A DNA stretch of 64,000 nucleotides from Porphyrobacter sp. HT-58-2 (GTDB taxonomy: Bacteria; Pseudomonadota; Alphaproteobacteria; Sphingomonadales; Sphingomonadaceae): positions 2,170,001 through 2,234,000 of the forward strand of contig NZ_CP022600.1 in assembly GCF_002952215.1 (NCBI RefSeq), written 5' to 3'. Below, piece after piece: positions 7,782 to 16,596 of the stretch. The notes beneath the pieces are model-generated. The model made no database searches, had not been told where the DNA came from, and saw only the letters and a list, made by a program, of their open reading frames with translations. Numbering within the stretch: the first letter of the stretch is position 1; every line of letters starts with the position of its first letter. The position numbers and the translations under genes are program-made.

Positions 7782-8993
7782 ATGAGCTTCAAGACCCTCG
7801 ATGATCTCCCCGCCGATCTGACCGGCGAAGTTGCGCTGGTGCGCGTCGATCTCAACCTGCCGATGAAGGATGGCTCGGCCACCGACGTCACCCGGGTCGA
7901 GGCGGTGAAGCCGACCATCCTCGAACTGGCCGCGCGCGGGGCCAAGGTGCTGCTGCTGGCCCATTTCGGGCGGCCGGGCGGGCAGCGGTCTTCGGTGCTT
8001 TCGACCAGCATGGTGATCGGCGATGTCGAGCGGGTGCTGGGCAAGGAAGTGATGTTCATCCCCGAAATCGCTGGGCCGGTGGTCGATCAGGCGGTGGAGA
8101 CTATCCTGCGGGCAGGGGATGTGGCTTTGCTGGACAACACGCGCTTTTGGCCGGGCGAGGAGGCGAACGACCCCAATCTGGCGCAGGCGATTGCCGCCCA
8201 CGGTACGCTCTATGTCAATGATGCCTTCAGCGCTGCGCACCGCGCCCACGCGACGACCGAGGGCCTGGCGCATGTCCTTCCGTCCTATGCGGGCCGCTCG
8301 ATGGAAGCGGAACTCAAGGCGCTGGATGCGGCGCTCGGCAATCCCGAGCAACCCGTGGCGGCGGTGGTCGGCGGGGCCAAGGTTTCGACCAAGCTGGCCG
8401 TGCTGGAAAACCTTGTGGGCAAGGTGCAGCACCTGATTATCGGCGGCGGCATGGCCAACACGTTCCTCGCGGCAAGGGGCGTCGATGTGGGCAAGAGCCT
8501 GTGCGAGCATGATCTTGCGCCCACGGTGGCAAAGATCATGGACGAGGCCGACCACGCTGGCTGCACTGTCCACCTGCCCTATGATGTCGTTGTGGCCAAG
8601 GAATTCGCCGCAAACCCTGCATCCTTGCGGGTCTGCAACGTCCACGAAGTCGCCGCCGACGAGATGATCCTCGACCTCGGCCCGCAGGCGGTCGAAGCGC
8701 TCGCCGATGTGCTCAAGACCTGTCGCACGCTGGTGTGGAATGGCCCGCTGGGCGCCTTCGAGACCGAGCCCTTCGATGCGGCGACCGTGGCACTGGCGCG
8801 CACGGCGGCGGCGCTGACGCTCGAAGGTTCGCTCACCAGCGTGGCGGGCGGCGGGGATACGGTCGCGGCGCTCGCCCATGCGGGGGCTTCCGAAGATTTC
8901 ACCTATATTTCAACTGCTGGCGGGGCGTTCCTCGAATGGATGGAGGGCCGCGTCCTGCCCGGTGTTGCGGCTCTCGAAGGTCTGGATGGCTGA
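7782..8993 (+). CDS. pgk: Phosphoglycerate kinase
   Basis: This enzyme (403 aa) makes ATP from 1,3-bisphosphoglycerate. The N-terminal motif [15 protein letters not shown], the [11 protein letters not shown] segment, [17 protein letters not shown] and [15 protein letters not shown] are all present, and the C terminus has the [12 protein letters not shown] glycine loop. The start at ATG 7782 (MSFKTLDDL) is the one that matches the family; in-frame codons upstream fall in the REP-flanking spacer. The next gene overlaps its 3' end by 8 bases. Confidence 0.96.
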   Translation: MSFKTLDDLPADLTGEVALVRVDLNLPMKDGSATDVTRVEAVKPTILELAARGAKVLLLAHFGRPGGQRSSVLSTSMVIGDVERVLGKEVMFIPEIAGPVVDQAVETILRAGDVALLDNTRFWPGEEANDPNLAQAIAAHGTLYVNDAFSAAHRAHATTEGLAHVLPSYAGRSMEAELKALDAALGNPEQPVAAVVGGAKVSTKLAVLENLVGKVQHLIIGGGMANTFLAARGVDVGKSLCEHDLAPTVAKIMDEADHAGCTVHLPYDVVVAKEFAANPASLRVCNVHEVAADEMILDLGPQAVEALADVLKTCRTLVWNGPLGAFETEPFDAATVALARTAAALTLEGSLTSVAGGGDTVAALAHAGASEDFTYISTAGGAFLEWMEGRVLPGVAALEGLDG

Positions 8994-9411
8994 TACTGCA
9001 GTCGAAGTCGAAGCCCTCGCCCTTGGCGTGATGCGCGCCTGGGTGGCGGGCGATGGCAAGGCGCTGAAAAAGGTGCTGGCACGCGATTTCATGATGATGG
9101 TCGGCACGCACCCGCCGCAGTTGCTCGACAAGCCGAGCTTTCTGGCGGCGCAGGAACGCGGGTTTCAATGCAGCCGCTTTGCCTTGCGCGAGGTGTTTGT
9201 TCGCCAGCATGGCAAGGCGGCATGGCTTGTCGCCGGTGCGGAACTGGAATTGCAGCTTGGCGGCAAGCCGTGGCACGGCGCGTTCCTGATGACCGACCTG
9301 TGGCGCTGCGGGACGATCAGCGGGTGGAAGCTGGCAGAGCGCAGCCTCGCCCGGCTCGACAGCGACGACAGCCTCGCCCCAGCCGTGGCGCGCCTGCAAT
9401 TATGGACATGA
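8986..9411 (+). CDS. NTF2-like (DUF4440-type) protein
   Basis: This 141-residue protein starts inside the pgk stop region (8-base overlap), so it is translationally coupled to pgk. The pattern [26 protein letters not shown] followed by [25 protein letters not shown] and [22 protein letters not shown] is that of NTF2-like/SnoaL/DUF4440 proteins, small cone-shaped folds used as enzymes or ligand pockets. There is no signal peptide. The substrate is unknown; its place in a glycolytic run is the only clue. Confidence 0.7.
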   Translation: MADTAVEVEALALGVMRAWVAGDGKALKKVLARDFMMMVGTHPPQLLDKPSFLAAQERGFQCSRFALREVFVRQHGKAAWLVAGAELELQLGGKPWHGAFLMTDLWRCGTISGWKLAERSLARLDSDDSLAPAVARLQLWT

Positions 9412-9415
9412 CAGC

Positions 9416-9868
9416 ATGAGCGAAGCGGTAGAGACGAGTTACGGGCAGCTCAGCGTCATGGAGACGGGCGAATTTGCCGGTTGGCGATATTGGCAGGGGG
9501 ACCCTTATGAGACGCGCTCCGGCCCGTTCTACTATCGCCGCGAGGAAGATGGCACCTATGTCAGCGCCTTCCGCGCCGAGCCGCGCCACATGAACGGCGG
9601 CGGCTTCATGCATGGCGGCTGCATGATGACCTTCGCCGATTTTGCGCTGTTCGCGATCGCCACCGATGTTCTTGATGGTGACCACGCGGTCACGCTCAAC
9701 CTGTCGGGCGATTTCCTCGGCCCTATCGCCAGCGGCGCGCTGGTCGAGGCGCGCGGCGAGGTGACGCGGGGCGGGGGCAAGACGATCTTCGTGCGCGGGC
9801 TGGTGACCGGCGACGGCTCGCCTGCGCTGAGCTTCACCGGCATCATCCGCCGGCTTGCGAAACGCTGA
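9416..9868 (+). CDS. PaaI-family hotdog thioesterase
   Basis: This 150-residue single hotdog-fold protein belongs to the acyl-CoA thioesterase PaaI family. The HGG signature is in MHGGCMMTFADFALFAIA, followed by TLNLSGDFLGPIASGALVEA and GRL-like C-terminal strands. It follows the NTF2-like gene by 4 bases. The acyl-CoA substrate cannot be read from the sequence. Confidence 0.83.
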   Translation: MSEAVETSYGQLSVMETGEFAGWRYWQGDPYETRSGPFYYRREEDGTYVSAFRAEPRHMNGGGFMHGGCMMTFADFALFAIATDVLDGDHAVTLNLSGDFLGPIASGALVEARGEVTRGGGKTIFVRGLVTGDGSPALSFTGIIRRLAKR

Positions 9869-9995
9869 TTGCTGGCTGTTGGCCTTCGCGGTTGCAGCAC
9901 CGCCGGCGACTGGCTAAGGGCGCGCGCGTGAGGCTTTTGCATAGGTATGCAGAGGCCATCGGAACATGGCCACGACAACAGGGGAAACCAGCGCA

Positions 9996-10880
9996 ATGAA
10001 CACCCGTGAAATGACCGACCGCATCGCCACCGGACAGGGGTTCATCGCTGCGCTTGACCAGTCGGGCGGCTCGACCCCCAAGGCGCTGCGCGGTTATGGG
10101 GTGGACGATTCCGAGTGGTCGGGTGACGAGGAAATGTTCGCCCAGATCCATGCGATGCGCGCCCGCGTCATCACGAGCCCCTGCTTTTCCAGCGGCAAGG
10201 TGATCGGCGCGATCCTGTTCGAGAAGACCATGGATGGCGAAGTCGACGGCAAGCCCACCGCTGATGCGCTCAAGGATCGCGGGATCGTCCCCTTCATCAA
10301 GGTCGACGAAGGCCTCGCTGACGAAGCGGACGGCGTGCAGCTGATGAAGCCGATGGTGAAGCTCGCCGCGCTGCTAGAAAAGTCGGTCGCCAAGGGCATG
10401 TTCGGCACCAAGATGCGCTCGGTCATCAAGGCGGCGAACCCCGCCGGGATCGCCGCCGTGGTCGCCCAGCAGTTCGAGGTGGGCGCGCAGATCACCGCCG
10501 CAGGCCTGATGCCGATCATCGAGCCTGAATATGACATCACCGCCGAGGACCGCGCCGAGGGCGAGGCGATCCTGCTCGCAGAGATCGTGAAGCACCTCGA
10601 CGCTCTGCCCGAGGGTCAGCAGGTCATGCTCAAGCTCTCGATCCCCGCCACCCCCGGCCTCTACACGCCACTGGTGAACCACCCCAAGGTGCTGCGCGTG
10701 GTTGCGCTGTCGGGCGGCTTTTCCACCGACGATGCCTGCGCCCGCCTTGCCCAGAACCCCGGCATGATCGCCAGCTTCAGCCGCGGTCTGCTGCAGGACC
10801 TGCGCAAGCAGCAGAGCGACGCCGAGTTCGACGCTGCGCTCGGCAAGGCCATCGACCAGATTGCCAGCGCCAGCGTCTGA
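9996..10880 (+). CDS. Fructose-bisphosphate aldolase, class I
   Basis: This Schiff-base aldolase (294 aa) cleaves fructose 1,6-bisphosphate. The N-terminal FIAALDQSGGSTPKAL and the lysine-bearing QVMLKLSIPATPGLY (about residue 212) mark the bacterial class I enzyme; GGFSTDDACARL follows. I chose ATG 9996 (MNTREMTDRIATGQGF) with AGGGGAAACC upstream; the frame is open to 9966. It lies in the same direction as tkt-gap-pgk, 127 bases after the thioesterase. Confidence 0.93.
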   Translation: MNTREMTDRIATGQGFIAALDQSGGSTPKALRGYGVDDSEWSGDEEMFAQIHAMRARVITSPCFSSGKVIGAILFEKTMDGEVDGKPTADALKDRGIVPFIKVDEGLADEADGVQLMKPMVKLAALLEKSVAKGMFGTKMRSVIKAANPAGIAAVVAQQFEVGAQITAAGLMPIIEPEYDITAEDRAEGEAILLAEIVKHLDALPEGQQVMLKLSIPATPGLYTPLVNHPKVLRVVALSGGFSTDDACARLAQNPGMIASFSRGLLQDLRKQQSDAEFDAALGKAIDQIASASV

Positions 10881-10921
10881 GCGCGTGACAGCCGGGGCGT
10901 GAGCGGTTAGCGAGCCGCGCC

Positions 10922-11563
10922 ATGAACGACACACAGCTCTATCTGATCTCGCCGCTGGATGTTGGCGGCGAATTTCCCGCCCGGCTCGAACGTGCGCTGG
11001 CGGCGGGCGCGCGGCGGCACGGCGATCTTGTCACGGCGTTCCAGTTCCGGGTGAAGGGGATAGACCAGCACGAGGCCGCCCGCCTCGCCGCGCCGCTGCA
11101 AGCCATCTGCGCCGCGCATGACGTGGCCTTCATCGTCAATGATTCGGTCGCGCTCGCCAAGCGGTTGAAGGCCGACGGGGTGCATCTCGGGCAGGGCGAC
11201 GGCTCACCCAAGGACGCCCGCGCCGAACTGGGCCGCGAGGCGCAGATCGGCGTCACCTGTCACGCCTCGCGGCACCTGGCGATGGAAGCGGGCGAGGCGG
11301 GGGCGGATTACGTGGCCTTTGGAGCCTTCTATCCCTCGACCACCAAGGACAAGGGTGATGCGGAACGCCCACTCCCCGAACTGCTCCAGTGGTGGACACA
11401 GCTGTTCGAAATCCCCTGCGTCGCCATCGGGGGCATCACGCCGGAAAACTGCAAGCCGCTGGTCGAGGCGGGCGCGGATTTCCTCGCCGTCAGCCATGCC
11501 GTGTGGGGCGGGGACGAGGTTGCCGCGATCGAGGCTTTTGCCAAGGTGATGCGGGGCGCGTAA
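10922..11563 (+). CDS. thiE: Thiamine-phosphate synthase
   Basis: This TIM-barrel enzyme (213 aa) joins the thiazole and pyrimidine halves of thiamine. Visible motifs are FQFRVKGID, FIVNDSVALAKRLKADGVHLGQGDG, the phosphate-binding FGAFYPSTTKDKG and IGGITPENC. It is the last gene of the plus-strand run; its product cofactor serves transketolase at the head of the run and the BCKDH E1 upstream. I saw no TPP riboswitch in the 41-base gap before it. Confidence 0.9.
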   Translation: MNDTQLYLISPLDVGGEFPARLERALAAGARRHGDLVTAFQFRVKGIDQHEAARLAAPLQAICAAHDVAFIVNDSVALAKRLKADGVHLGQGDGSPKDARAELGREAQIGVTCHASRHLAMEAGEAGADYVAFGAFYPSTTKDKGDAERPLPELLQWWTQLFEIPCVAIGGITPENCKPLVEAGADFLAVSHAVWGGDEVAAIEAFAKVMRGA

Positions 11564-11575
11564 GGCCCGTGCGGC

Positions 11576-12283
11576 TCAATTGGCCTTCAACGCATCGCGC
11601 ACGAAGGGGTTGAGATCACTCGGCAGGAAATGGCCGACAACGGTCACCGCGCCGCCCTCCGCCAGCCGCACCAGTACCACCTCGCCTTCGGACAGCTGCA
11701 CACCGGTCAGCTGGTGGATCATTCCCCCATGGCCGACAAGGGCGATATTGGTTCCTGGCAGGCCAGGGGCAAGTTCAACCAACAGTTCGCGCATTTCCGC
11801 CGAGGCGACCGCGAGATTGCGCGCTCCGTCCGGGTCCTGATGCAGCATCCGCCGGTCAGTTTCATAGCCAACGCCGAACATCCCGCGCGCGGTTTCGGTG
11901 GCGCGGCACATCGGGCTGGCGATAACCCTGCCGACGGGGATTTCCAGCGCCCGGAACACCACACCCGATTCCGCCGCACCTGCCGTTCCCGCGACCGAAA
12001 GGTTGCGCTGCGCCCGGCAATCTGTGTCAGAGCGCGAATAGTCGTCTTCGCGAGAGGGCAGTTCGGTGCGTTCGTGCCGGATCAGCATCACAAGACCGCC
12101 CTGCCGCATCGCCGCGATCATGTCGCGGAAAGCATCCAGCGGAACGCCTGCCAGTGGCTTGCCATCGCGTCCGGTGACAGGCTGGGCCTCGGCCGCATGA
12201 AACGGCCCGGCGGCCAGCACCATGGCGGCAAACAGAAGAGCGAAGCGGCTAAGCAAGGCAGGCAAAAGGAAGCGAGATTTCAC
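11576..12283 (-). CDS. Exported histidine phosphatase family protein
   Basis: This 235-residue protein has a signal peptide (VKSRFLLPALLSRFALLFAAMVLAAGPFHAAEA). The first catalytic histidine is in MLIRHERTE and the second in ALVGHGGMIHQL, with RATETARGMFG between them. RHE in place of RHG occurs in exported members of this superfamily. I chose GTG 12283, preceded by AGAGGG, because the residues upstream of it are Arg-rich and not signal-like. The substrate is unknown. It converges with thiE, with 12 bases between the stop codons. Confidence 0.8.
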   Translation of the reverse strand: MKSRFLLPALLSRFALLFAAMVLAAGPFHAAEAQPVTGRDGKPLAGVPLDAFRDMIAAMRQGGLVMLIRHERTELPSREDDYSRSDTDCRAQRNLSVAGTAGAAESGVVFRALEIPVGRVIASPMCRATETARGMFGVGYETDRRMLHQDPDGARNLAVASAEMRELLVELAPGLPGTNIALVGHGGMIHQLTGVQLSEGEVVLVRLAEGGAVTVVGHFLPSDLNPFVRDALKAN

Positions 12284-12368
12284 AGGACAAACCCTCTTTC
12301 GGACAGGTCGGCACAAACAGTCTCTGACGTGACGCCAAACCCGCTGGCGGGCAAGCCTTGATCGCGCC

Positions 12369-12782
12369 TCAGTTGCCGCTGCCAACCCGTGTGCAGATCA
12401 GCTTGCTGAGGCTCCCGTCGCTGTTCAGCTTCTGCAACGTATTCTCGCCCAGCACCCTGAAGCGTTCGTCCTTCTTCGGACCACGGGTAAAAATCACCTC
12501 GCGCCCGCGCATGAGGTAGATGCCAGAGCCCGCCGGACTTTCGTAGCTCGAGGCGGTGCCGATGCGGAAGGCTTCTTCCGGTACCTCGATAAAGGTCTCG
12601 CCCCCGGCATCGCCGGGCAGGGCGCATTGCCAGTTGCCGTGCCGCAGAATGCCGAGCATCCCGCTGGTCGCACTGCCTTGCGGGCGCGACGCGTTGCGGT
12701 CTTGTCCCTTGGCACTGCCGGGCAGCAGCGCAGCGGCAGCAGCGGCGCTCATGAGAAGAAGAAAGACATAGCGGGTCTTCAT
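12369..12782 (-). CDS. Small secreted protein, unknown function
   Basis: This 137-residue protein has a signal peptide ([27 protein letters not shown]) followed by a small domain with two cysteines ([12 protein letters not shown], and SKLICTRVG at the C terminus) that could form a disulfide in the periplasm. I do not recognise the family. ATG 12782 is chosen because it begins the signal peptide; the frame is open 14 codons further. It lies upstream of the phosphatase on the same strand. Confidence 0.65.
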   Translation of the reverse strand: MKTRYVFLLLMSAAAAAALLPGSAKGQDRNASRPQGSATSGMLGILRHGNWQCALPGDAGGETFIEVPEEAFRIGTASSYESPAGSGIYLMRGREVIFTRGPKKDERFRVLGENTLQKLNSDGSLSKLICTRVGSGN

Positions 12783-12961
12783 GGCGGAGCCTCTATCAGC
12801 CCGTGCCGCCCCGCGCCACGTCATTAAGCATCATTCGGCATCCTTTGCGCCCGCTTGCCCAGCGATGCGCTATCGGCTATCGGCGCGCATCCTTTCAGGC
12901 GCGGCGCTGTATCGGCTGCCCGCCTGCTCGCTCTTTCCATCTCGTAAAAAGGCCCACAGCC

Positions 12962-13525
12962 ATGAAGATCAGCGGCGTCGATATTCGCCCCGGCAATATC
13001 CTCGAATATGAAGGCGGCATCTGGAAGGTCGCCAAGATCCAGCACACCCAACCCGGCAAGGGCGGGGCCTATATGCAGGTCGAGATGAAGAACCTGCAGG
13101 ATGGTCGCAAGACCAACGTGCGCTTCCGCAGCGCCGACACGGTGGAGCGCGTGCGGCTTGATACGAAGGACTTCCAGTTCCTCTATGCCGAGGGCGATGA
13201 TCTGGTGTTCATGGACAATGACACCTACGAGCAGATCACCCTGCCGGGCGACCTGCTGGGCGACGCGCGCCCCTTCCTTCAGGACGGGATGCAGGTCGCG
13301 CTTGAGCTGTGGGACGAAAAGCCGATCAGCGTCGAACTGCCTGCGCAGGTCGAAGCCACCATCGTCGAGGCCGACGCCGTGGTGAAGGGGCAGACCGCCT
13401 CGTCCAGCTACAAGCCCGCGATCCTCGACAACGGCGTGCGCATCATGGTTCCGCCGCACATCGGCAGCGGCACCCGCATCATCGTCGACGTCTACGAGCA
13501 GGCCTACGTCGGCAAGGCGGGCTGA
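12962..13525 (+). CDS. efp: Elongation factor P
   Basis: EF-P (187 aa) rescues ribosomes stalled at polyproline. It has the KOW-like N-terminal domain ([19 protein letters not shown]), with the tip-loop lysine in [15 protein letters not shown], and two OB-type domains ending [18 protein letters not shown]. The start ATG 12962 follows AAAAAGGCCCACAGCC. No EpmA/EpmB gene is in the window, so the modification state cannot be judged. A REP element follows. Confidence 0.95.
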   Translation: MKISGVDIRPGNILEYEGGIWKVAKIQHTQPGKGGAYMQVEMKNLQDGRKTNVRFRSADTVERVRLDTKDFQFLYAEGDDLVFMDNDTYEQITLPGDLLGDARPFLQDGMQVALELWDEKPISVELPAQVEATIVEADAVVKGQTASSSYKPAILDNGVRIMVPPHIGSGTRIIVDVYEQAYVGKAG

Positions 13526-13531
13526 GTCGCC

Positions 13532-13610
13532 TGAACCCGTTCGTGTCGAGCGAAGTCGAGACACCTTAGCGCCGTTACCCAAGCCTCTCGACTGCGCTCG
13601 AGGCGAACGG
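13532..13610. repeat. REP-like inverted repeat between efp and the inositol phosphatase
   Basis: A left arm beginning CGTTCGTGTCGAGCGAAGTC and a right arm beginning CCTCTCGACTGCGCTCGAGG form a long imperfect inverted repeat separated by about 20 bases. This is the fullest copy in the window and the likely reference for the family. Confidence 0.8.
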
Positions 13611-13624
13611 CAGAGAGTATTGCA

Positions 13625-14443
13625 ATGGCAGCTATATCCGGCCTCATCCGCGTCATGGAACGCGCCGCGCGCAAGGCGGGCGGGCGTTTGCGGCGCGATT
13701 TCGGCGAAGTCGAACACCTTCAGGTCAGCCGGAAAGGCCCGGCCGATTTCGTCAGCAAGGCCGATATGCGCGCCGAGCGCACGATCTATGACGAACTGAC
13801 CGCCGCCCGTCCGGGCTGGGGCTTCGTGATGGAAGAGGCGGGCGTGATCGAGGGCGATCCGGGGATGCCGCGCTGGATCGTCGATCCCTTGGATGGGACC
13901 AGCAATTTCCTCCACGGCATCCCGCATTTCGCCATTTCCATCGCCGCGCAGGAACCGCGCCCCGATGGCAAGGGCTGGGGCGATGTCGTCGCCGGCGTGG
14001 TCTATCAGCCGATCACCGATCAGACCTTCTGGGCCGAAAAGTCGCGCGGCGCATGGCTCCACGATGCGCGGCTGCGTGTCTCGTCGCGCTCACGCTTGAC
14101 CGATGCCCTGGTGGCGACAGGCGTGCCGTTCTTCGGCCACGGCGACTTTGCCGAATGGAGCAAGATTTTCGGTGCGATCGGGCCTGAGGTTGCCGGAATC
14201 CGCCGCTTCGGTGCGGCCAGTCTCGATCTCGCTTACGTCGCGCAGGGCCGGTTCGACGGGTTCTGGGAAAGCGGGCTTTCGGATTGGGACACGGCCGCAG
14301 GCTGCCTGCTGGTGCGCGAGGCGGGCGGGTTCGTTTCCGACTTCCGGGGGCGGTCTGAACAGATTCACTCGGCACAGGTGCTCGCCGCAAACGATGCGCT
14401 GCACTCCAAGCTGCACAAGCTGCTGGCAGGGGCGCTTCGCTAA
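13625..14443 (+). CDS. suhB: Inositol monophosphatase family protein
   Basis: This Mg-dependent phosphatase (272 aa) has both family signatures: IVDPLDGTSNFLHGIPHFAIS (about residues 85-105) and SDWDTAAGCLLVREAGG near the C terminus, plus metal ligands in VMEEAG. SuhB-type proteins hydrolyse inositol phosphates and also help rRNA antitermination. The gene starts 15 bases past a REP element. Confidence 0.9.
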   Translation: MAAISGLIRVMERAARKAGGRLRRDFGEVEHLQVSRKGPADFVSKADMRAERTIYDELTAARPGWGFVMEEAGVIEGDPGMPRWIVDPLDGTSNFLHGIPHFAISIAAQEPRPDGKGWGDVVAGVVYQPITDQTFWAEKSRGAWLHDARLRVSSRSRLTDALVATGVPFFGHGDFAEWSKIFGAIGPEVAGIRRFGAASLDLAYVAQGRFDGFWESGLSDWDTAAGCLLVREAGGFVSDFRGRSEQIHSAQVLAANDALHSKLHKLLAGALR

Positions 14444-14521
14444 GGGCTGACCGGGGTCTCGCGCGGGGTTGACCCCCACTTGCCCCCCTTCAGACCTCCT
14501 TTAGGCCCCCCTCAAATGCAG

Positions 14522-14537
14522 TGTTTCGCGTGAAACA
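14522..14537. other. parS-like 16-mer
   Basis: TGTTTCGCGTGAAACA matches the ParB-binding consensus TGTTTCACGTGAAACA at 15 of 16 positions. It lies in the 145-base gap before tRNA-Leu. The single change is in the central CACGTG core, which may weaken binding. Confidence 0.4.
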
Positions 14538-14588
14538 TTTGCCAGAGCGAGTGGCTCTCGCTAACAGCGCGGTTCTTCCGCTCTGGTT

Positions 14589-14673
14589 GCCCCTGTGGTG
14601 GAATTGGTAGACGCGACCGACTCAAAATCGGTTATCGAAAGATGTGCCAGTTCGAGTCTGGCCAGGGGCACCA
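14589..14673 (+). tRNA. tRNA-Leu (CAA)
   Basis: This 85-base class II tRNA has acceptor GCCCCTG pairing with CAGGGGC, anticodon stem ACCGA/TCGGT with loop CTCAAAA (anticodon CAA), a long variable arm, a T arm with AGTTCGAGTCT and an encoded CCA. It decodes UUG. Confidence 0.96.
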
Positions 14674-14740
14674 ACATTCCCGCAGCATAACAAACCGCTT
14701 GCCCGCTCCCCGCCGGACTGGTTAGCCTTGGTGCAACCTC

Positions 14741-16576
14741 ATGCTGGAAGCACCATCCCTCCACGCGATCGCAGCCATGGCGGTGACCATCGCCATGTTC
14801 ATCGGTTTTGCCCGGGGGCGCTACCCTGAAGAGATCATCTCGCTGGTGATCATCGCGGTGATCGGGGTGGGACTCTATTTCGCGCCGCTGGAAGGTAACA
14901 AGCCGACTGACGGACTGGCGCTGGCCTTTGGCGGGTTCGGCCATTCGGCACTCATCACGATTTGCGCGCTGATGATCATGGGGCGGGGGCTGGTGGTCAC
15001 CGGCGCGCTCGAACCTTTCGCACGCCTTCTTGAAAATGTGTTTCGAATCAATGGGCAGCTGGGCCTTCTGGCAGCCTTGTTGTTGGCGTTCTTCCTGTCG
15101 ATGTTCATCAACGACACGCCGGTGATGGTGCTGCTCATCCCGATTGTCGTGGCGATTGCAGCCAAGGGGTTGATGGCCTCGTCGAAGATCCTGATGCCGA
15201 TCAATTGCGCGGTGCTGCTGGGCGGGATGGCAACCACGATCGGTACCTCGACCAATATTCTTGTCGTCACCATCGCCAACGACATCGGCATGCCGCCCAT
15301 TGGGGTGTTCCAGTTCACGCCGATCGTGCTGATGGCCGGGCTGGCGGCGATCCCGTACCTGTTCTTCGTCATGCCGCGTCTGCTGCGCGATAACAGCGTG
15401 ACCCCGGACAGCGCCCGGCGCATCTTCCATACCAGGCTGCGGGTCGGGGCGGGCAGTCTGCTGGCGGGCGGTGATCTCTCCACGCTTCAGGGCAAGCTGC
15501 CCGAAGGAATCACCTTCCACGATGCGCCCTCTGGCCCGTTTCAGCCAGACCACCGTCTGCACATCTCCGGCACCCACGAAGCCATCGAGGAAGCCGCCCG
15601 CGCCTTGAAGGGAGAACTGGCACCAAGCTGGGTGGTCGATCGCATCCGCCGCATTTCCAAATCGCAAGGGCAGGACATCGTCGCGGTGGAGATGACGGTG
15701 ACGGCGGATTCGCGCCTTATCACCCGCACGCTCGCCAGTTCGGGAATTGCCGATCTTTACGGCGTGGCGGTGCTCGGGATCCACCGGCCCAACCGGGTGC
15801 TGGGCGAACGCGATACCTATAGCGAGGCAGGCGACCTCAGGATCCTCGAAGGCGATGTGCTGCTGGTCATGGGGATCGAGGAGGACTTGCAGGCCTTCGC
15901 CCGGAATGACGGGTTGCTGCGGCTCGAAGGTGCGCGCGAGCTGCCACGCCGTTCGAAGGCGGTGCTTGCGGGTGCGATCATGCTCGGCGCGATTGCAACC
16001 GCCTCTATCGGGCTGCCGTGGTTCGATGCGAGCGGCTTTGCACCAATCAAGCTGCCGATTGCGATTTCGGCGCTGGCGGGCGCCATCATCATGTTCGTGA
16101 CCGGCTGCGTGAAGTTCGACCGTGTCGGGCGGGCGCTGTCAGCGAAGGTGATTGTGCTGATCGCTGCGAGCCTGGCCATCGGACGGGTGATCGATGAAAG
16201 CGGCGCGGCAGAATGGCTGGGGCAGGCGCTCTCGCTCGGGCTTGGCTATCTGCCGCCGGCGCTGGTGCTGTCGGCGATCATGCTGTTCGTGACGTTGCTG
16301 ACGAATTTCGCTTCCAATGCAACTGCGGCGACCATCGGGACGCCTATCGCCTATAACATCGCGATCCAGTTGGGCCTTCCGCCCGAACCGCTGGTGCTGG
16401 CGGTGCTGTTCGGGTGCAACCTGTCATTTGCCACGCCCATCGCCTATCAGACCAACCTGCTGATCATGTCCGAAGGCGGATATGAATTCCGCGATTACGT
16501 GCGCGCCGGGGTGCCGCTGGTGGGTCTGATGGTCACAGTGCTCTCGGTGCTGCTGGTGGTGTGGTACGGCCTGTGA
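14741..16576 (+). CDS. SLC13-family anion transporter with internal TrkA-C domains
   Basis: This 611-residue inner-membrane protein has N-terminal and C-terminal helix bundles with the SLC13/DASS patterns INDTPVMVLLIPIVVAIA and TNFASNATAATIGTPIA. Between them (about residues 220-395) is a soluble region with two TrkA-C-like domains (KLPEGITFHDAPSGPF..., VEMTVTADSRLITRTLAS). This SLC13-RCK architecture is common for sulfate or dicarboxylate carriers, but the substrate cannot be read. It overlaps the next frame slightly and sits 67 bases after tRNA-Leu. Confidence 0.85.
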   Translation: MLEAPSLHAIAAMAVTIAMFIGFARGRYPEEIISLVIIAVIGVGLYFAPLEGNKPTDGLALAFGGFGHSALITICALMIMGRGLVVTGALEPFARLLENVFRINGQLGLLAALLLAFFLSMFINDTPVMVLLIPIVVAIAAKGLMASSKILMPINCAVLLGGMATTIGTSTNILVVTIANDIGMPPIGVFQFTPIVLMAGLAAIPYLFFVMPRLLRDNSVTPDSARRIFHTRLRVGAGSLLAGGDLSTLQGKLPEGITFHDAPSGPFQPDHRLHISGTHEAIEEAARALKGELAPSWVVDRIRRISKSQGQDIVAVEMTVTADSRLITRTLASSGIADLYGVAVLGIHRPNRVLGERDTYSEAGDLRILEGDVLLVMGIEEDLQAFARNDGLLRLEGARELPRRSKAVLAGAIMLGAIATASIGLPWFDASGFAPIKLPIAISALAGAIIMFVTGCVKFDRVGRALSAKVIVLIAASLAIGRVIDESGAAEWLGQALSLGLGYLPPALVLSAIMLFVTLLTNFASNATAATIGTPIAYNIAIQLGLPPEPLVLAVLFGCNLSFATPIAYQTNLLIMSEGGYEFRDYVRAGVPLVGLMVTVLSVLLVVWYGL

Positions 16577-16596
16577 CGACAAGGGGAGGTATGGTC

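Noticed and set aside
10881..10921. TPP riboswitch before thiE
   Set aside because: The 41-base gap is too short and lacks the THI-element consensus.
14561..15784. 407-residue minus-strand open frame
   Set aside because: Antisense shadow of the SLC13 transporter gene; composition is Arg/His-rich and unlike any protein, and it crosses tRNA-Leu.
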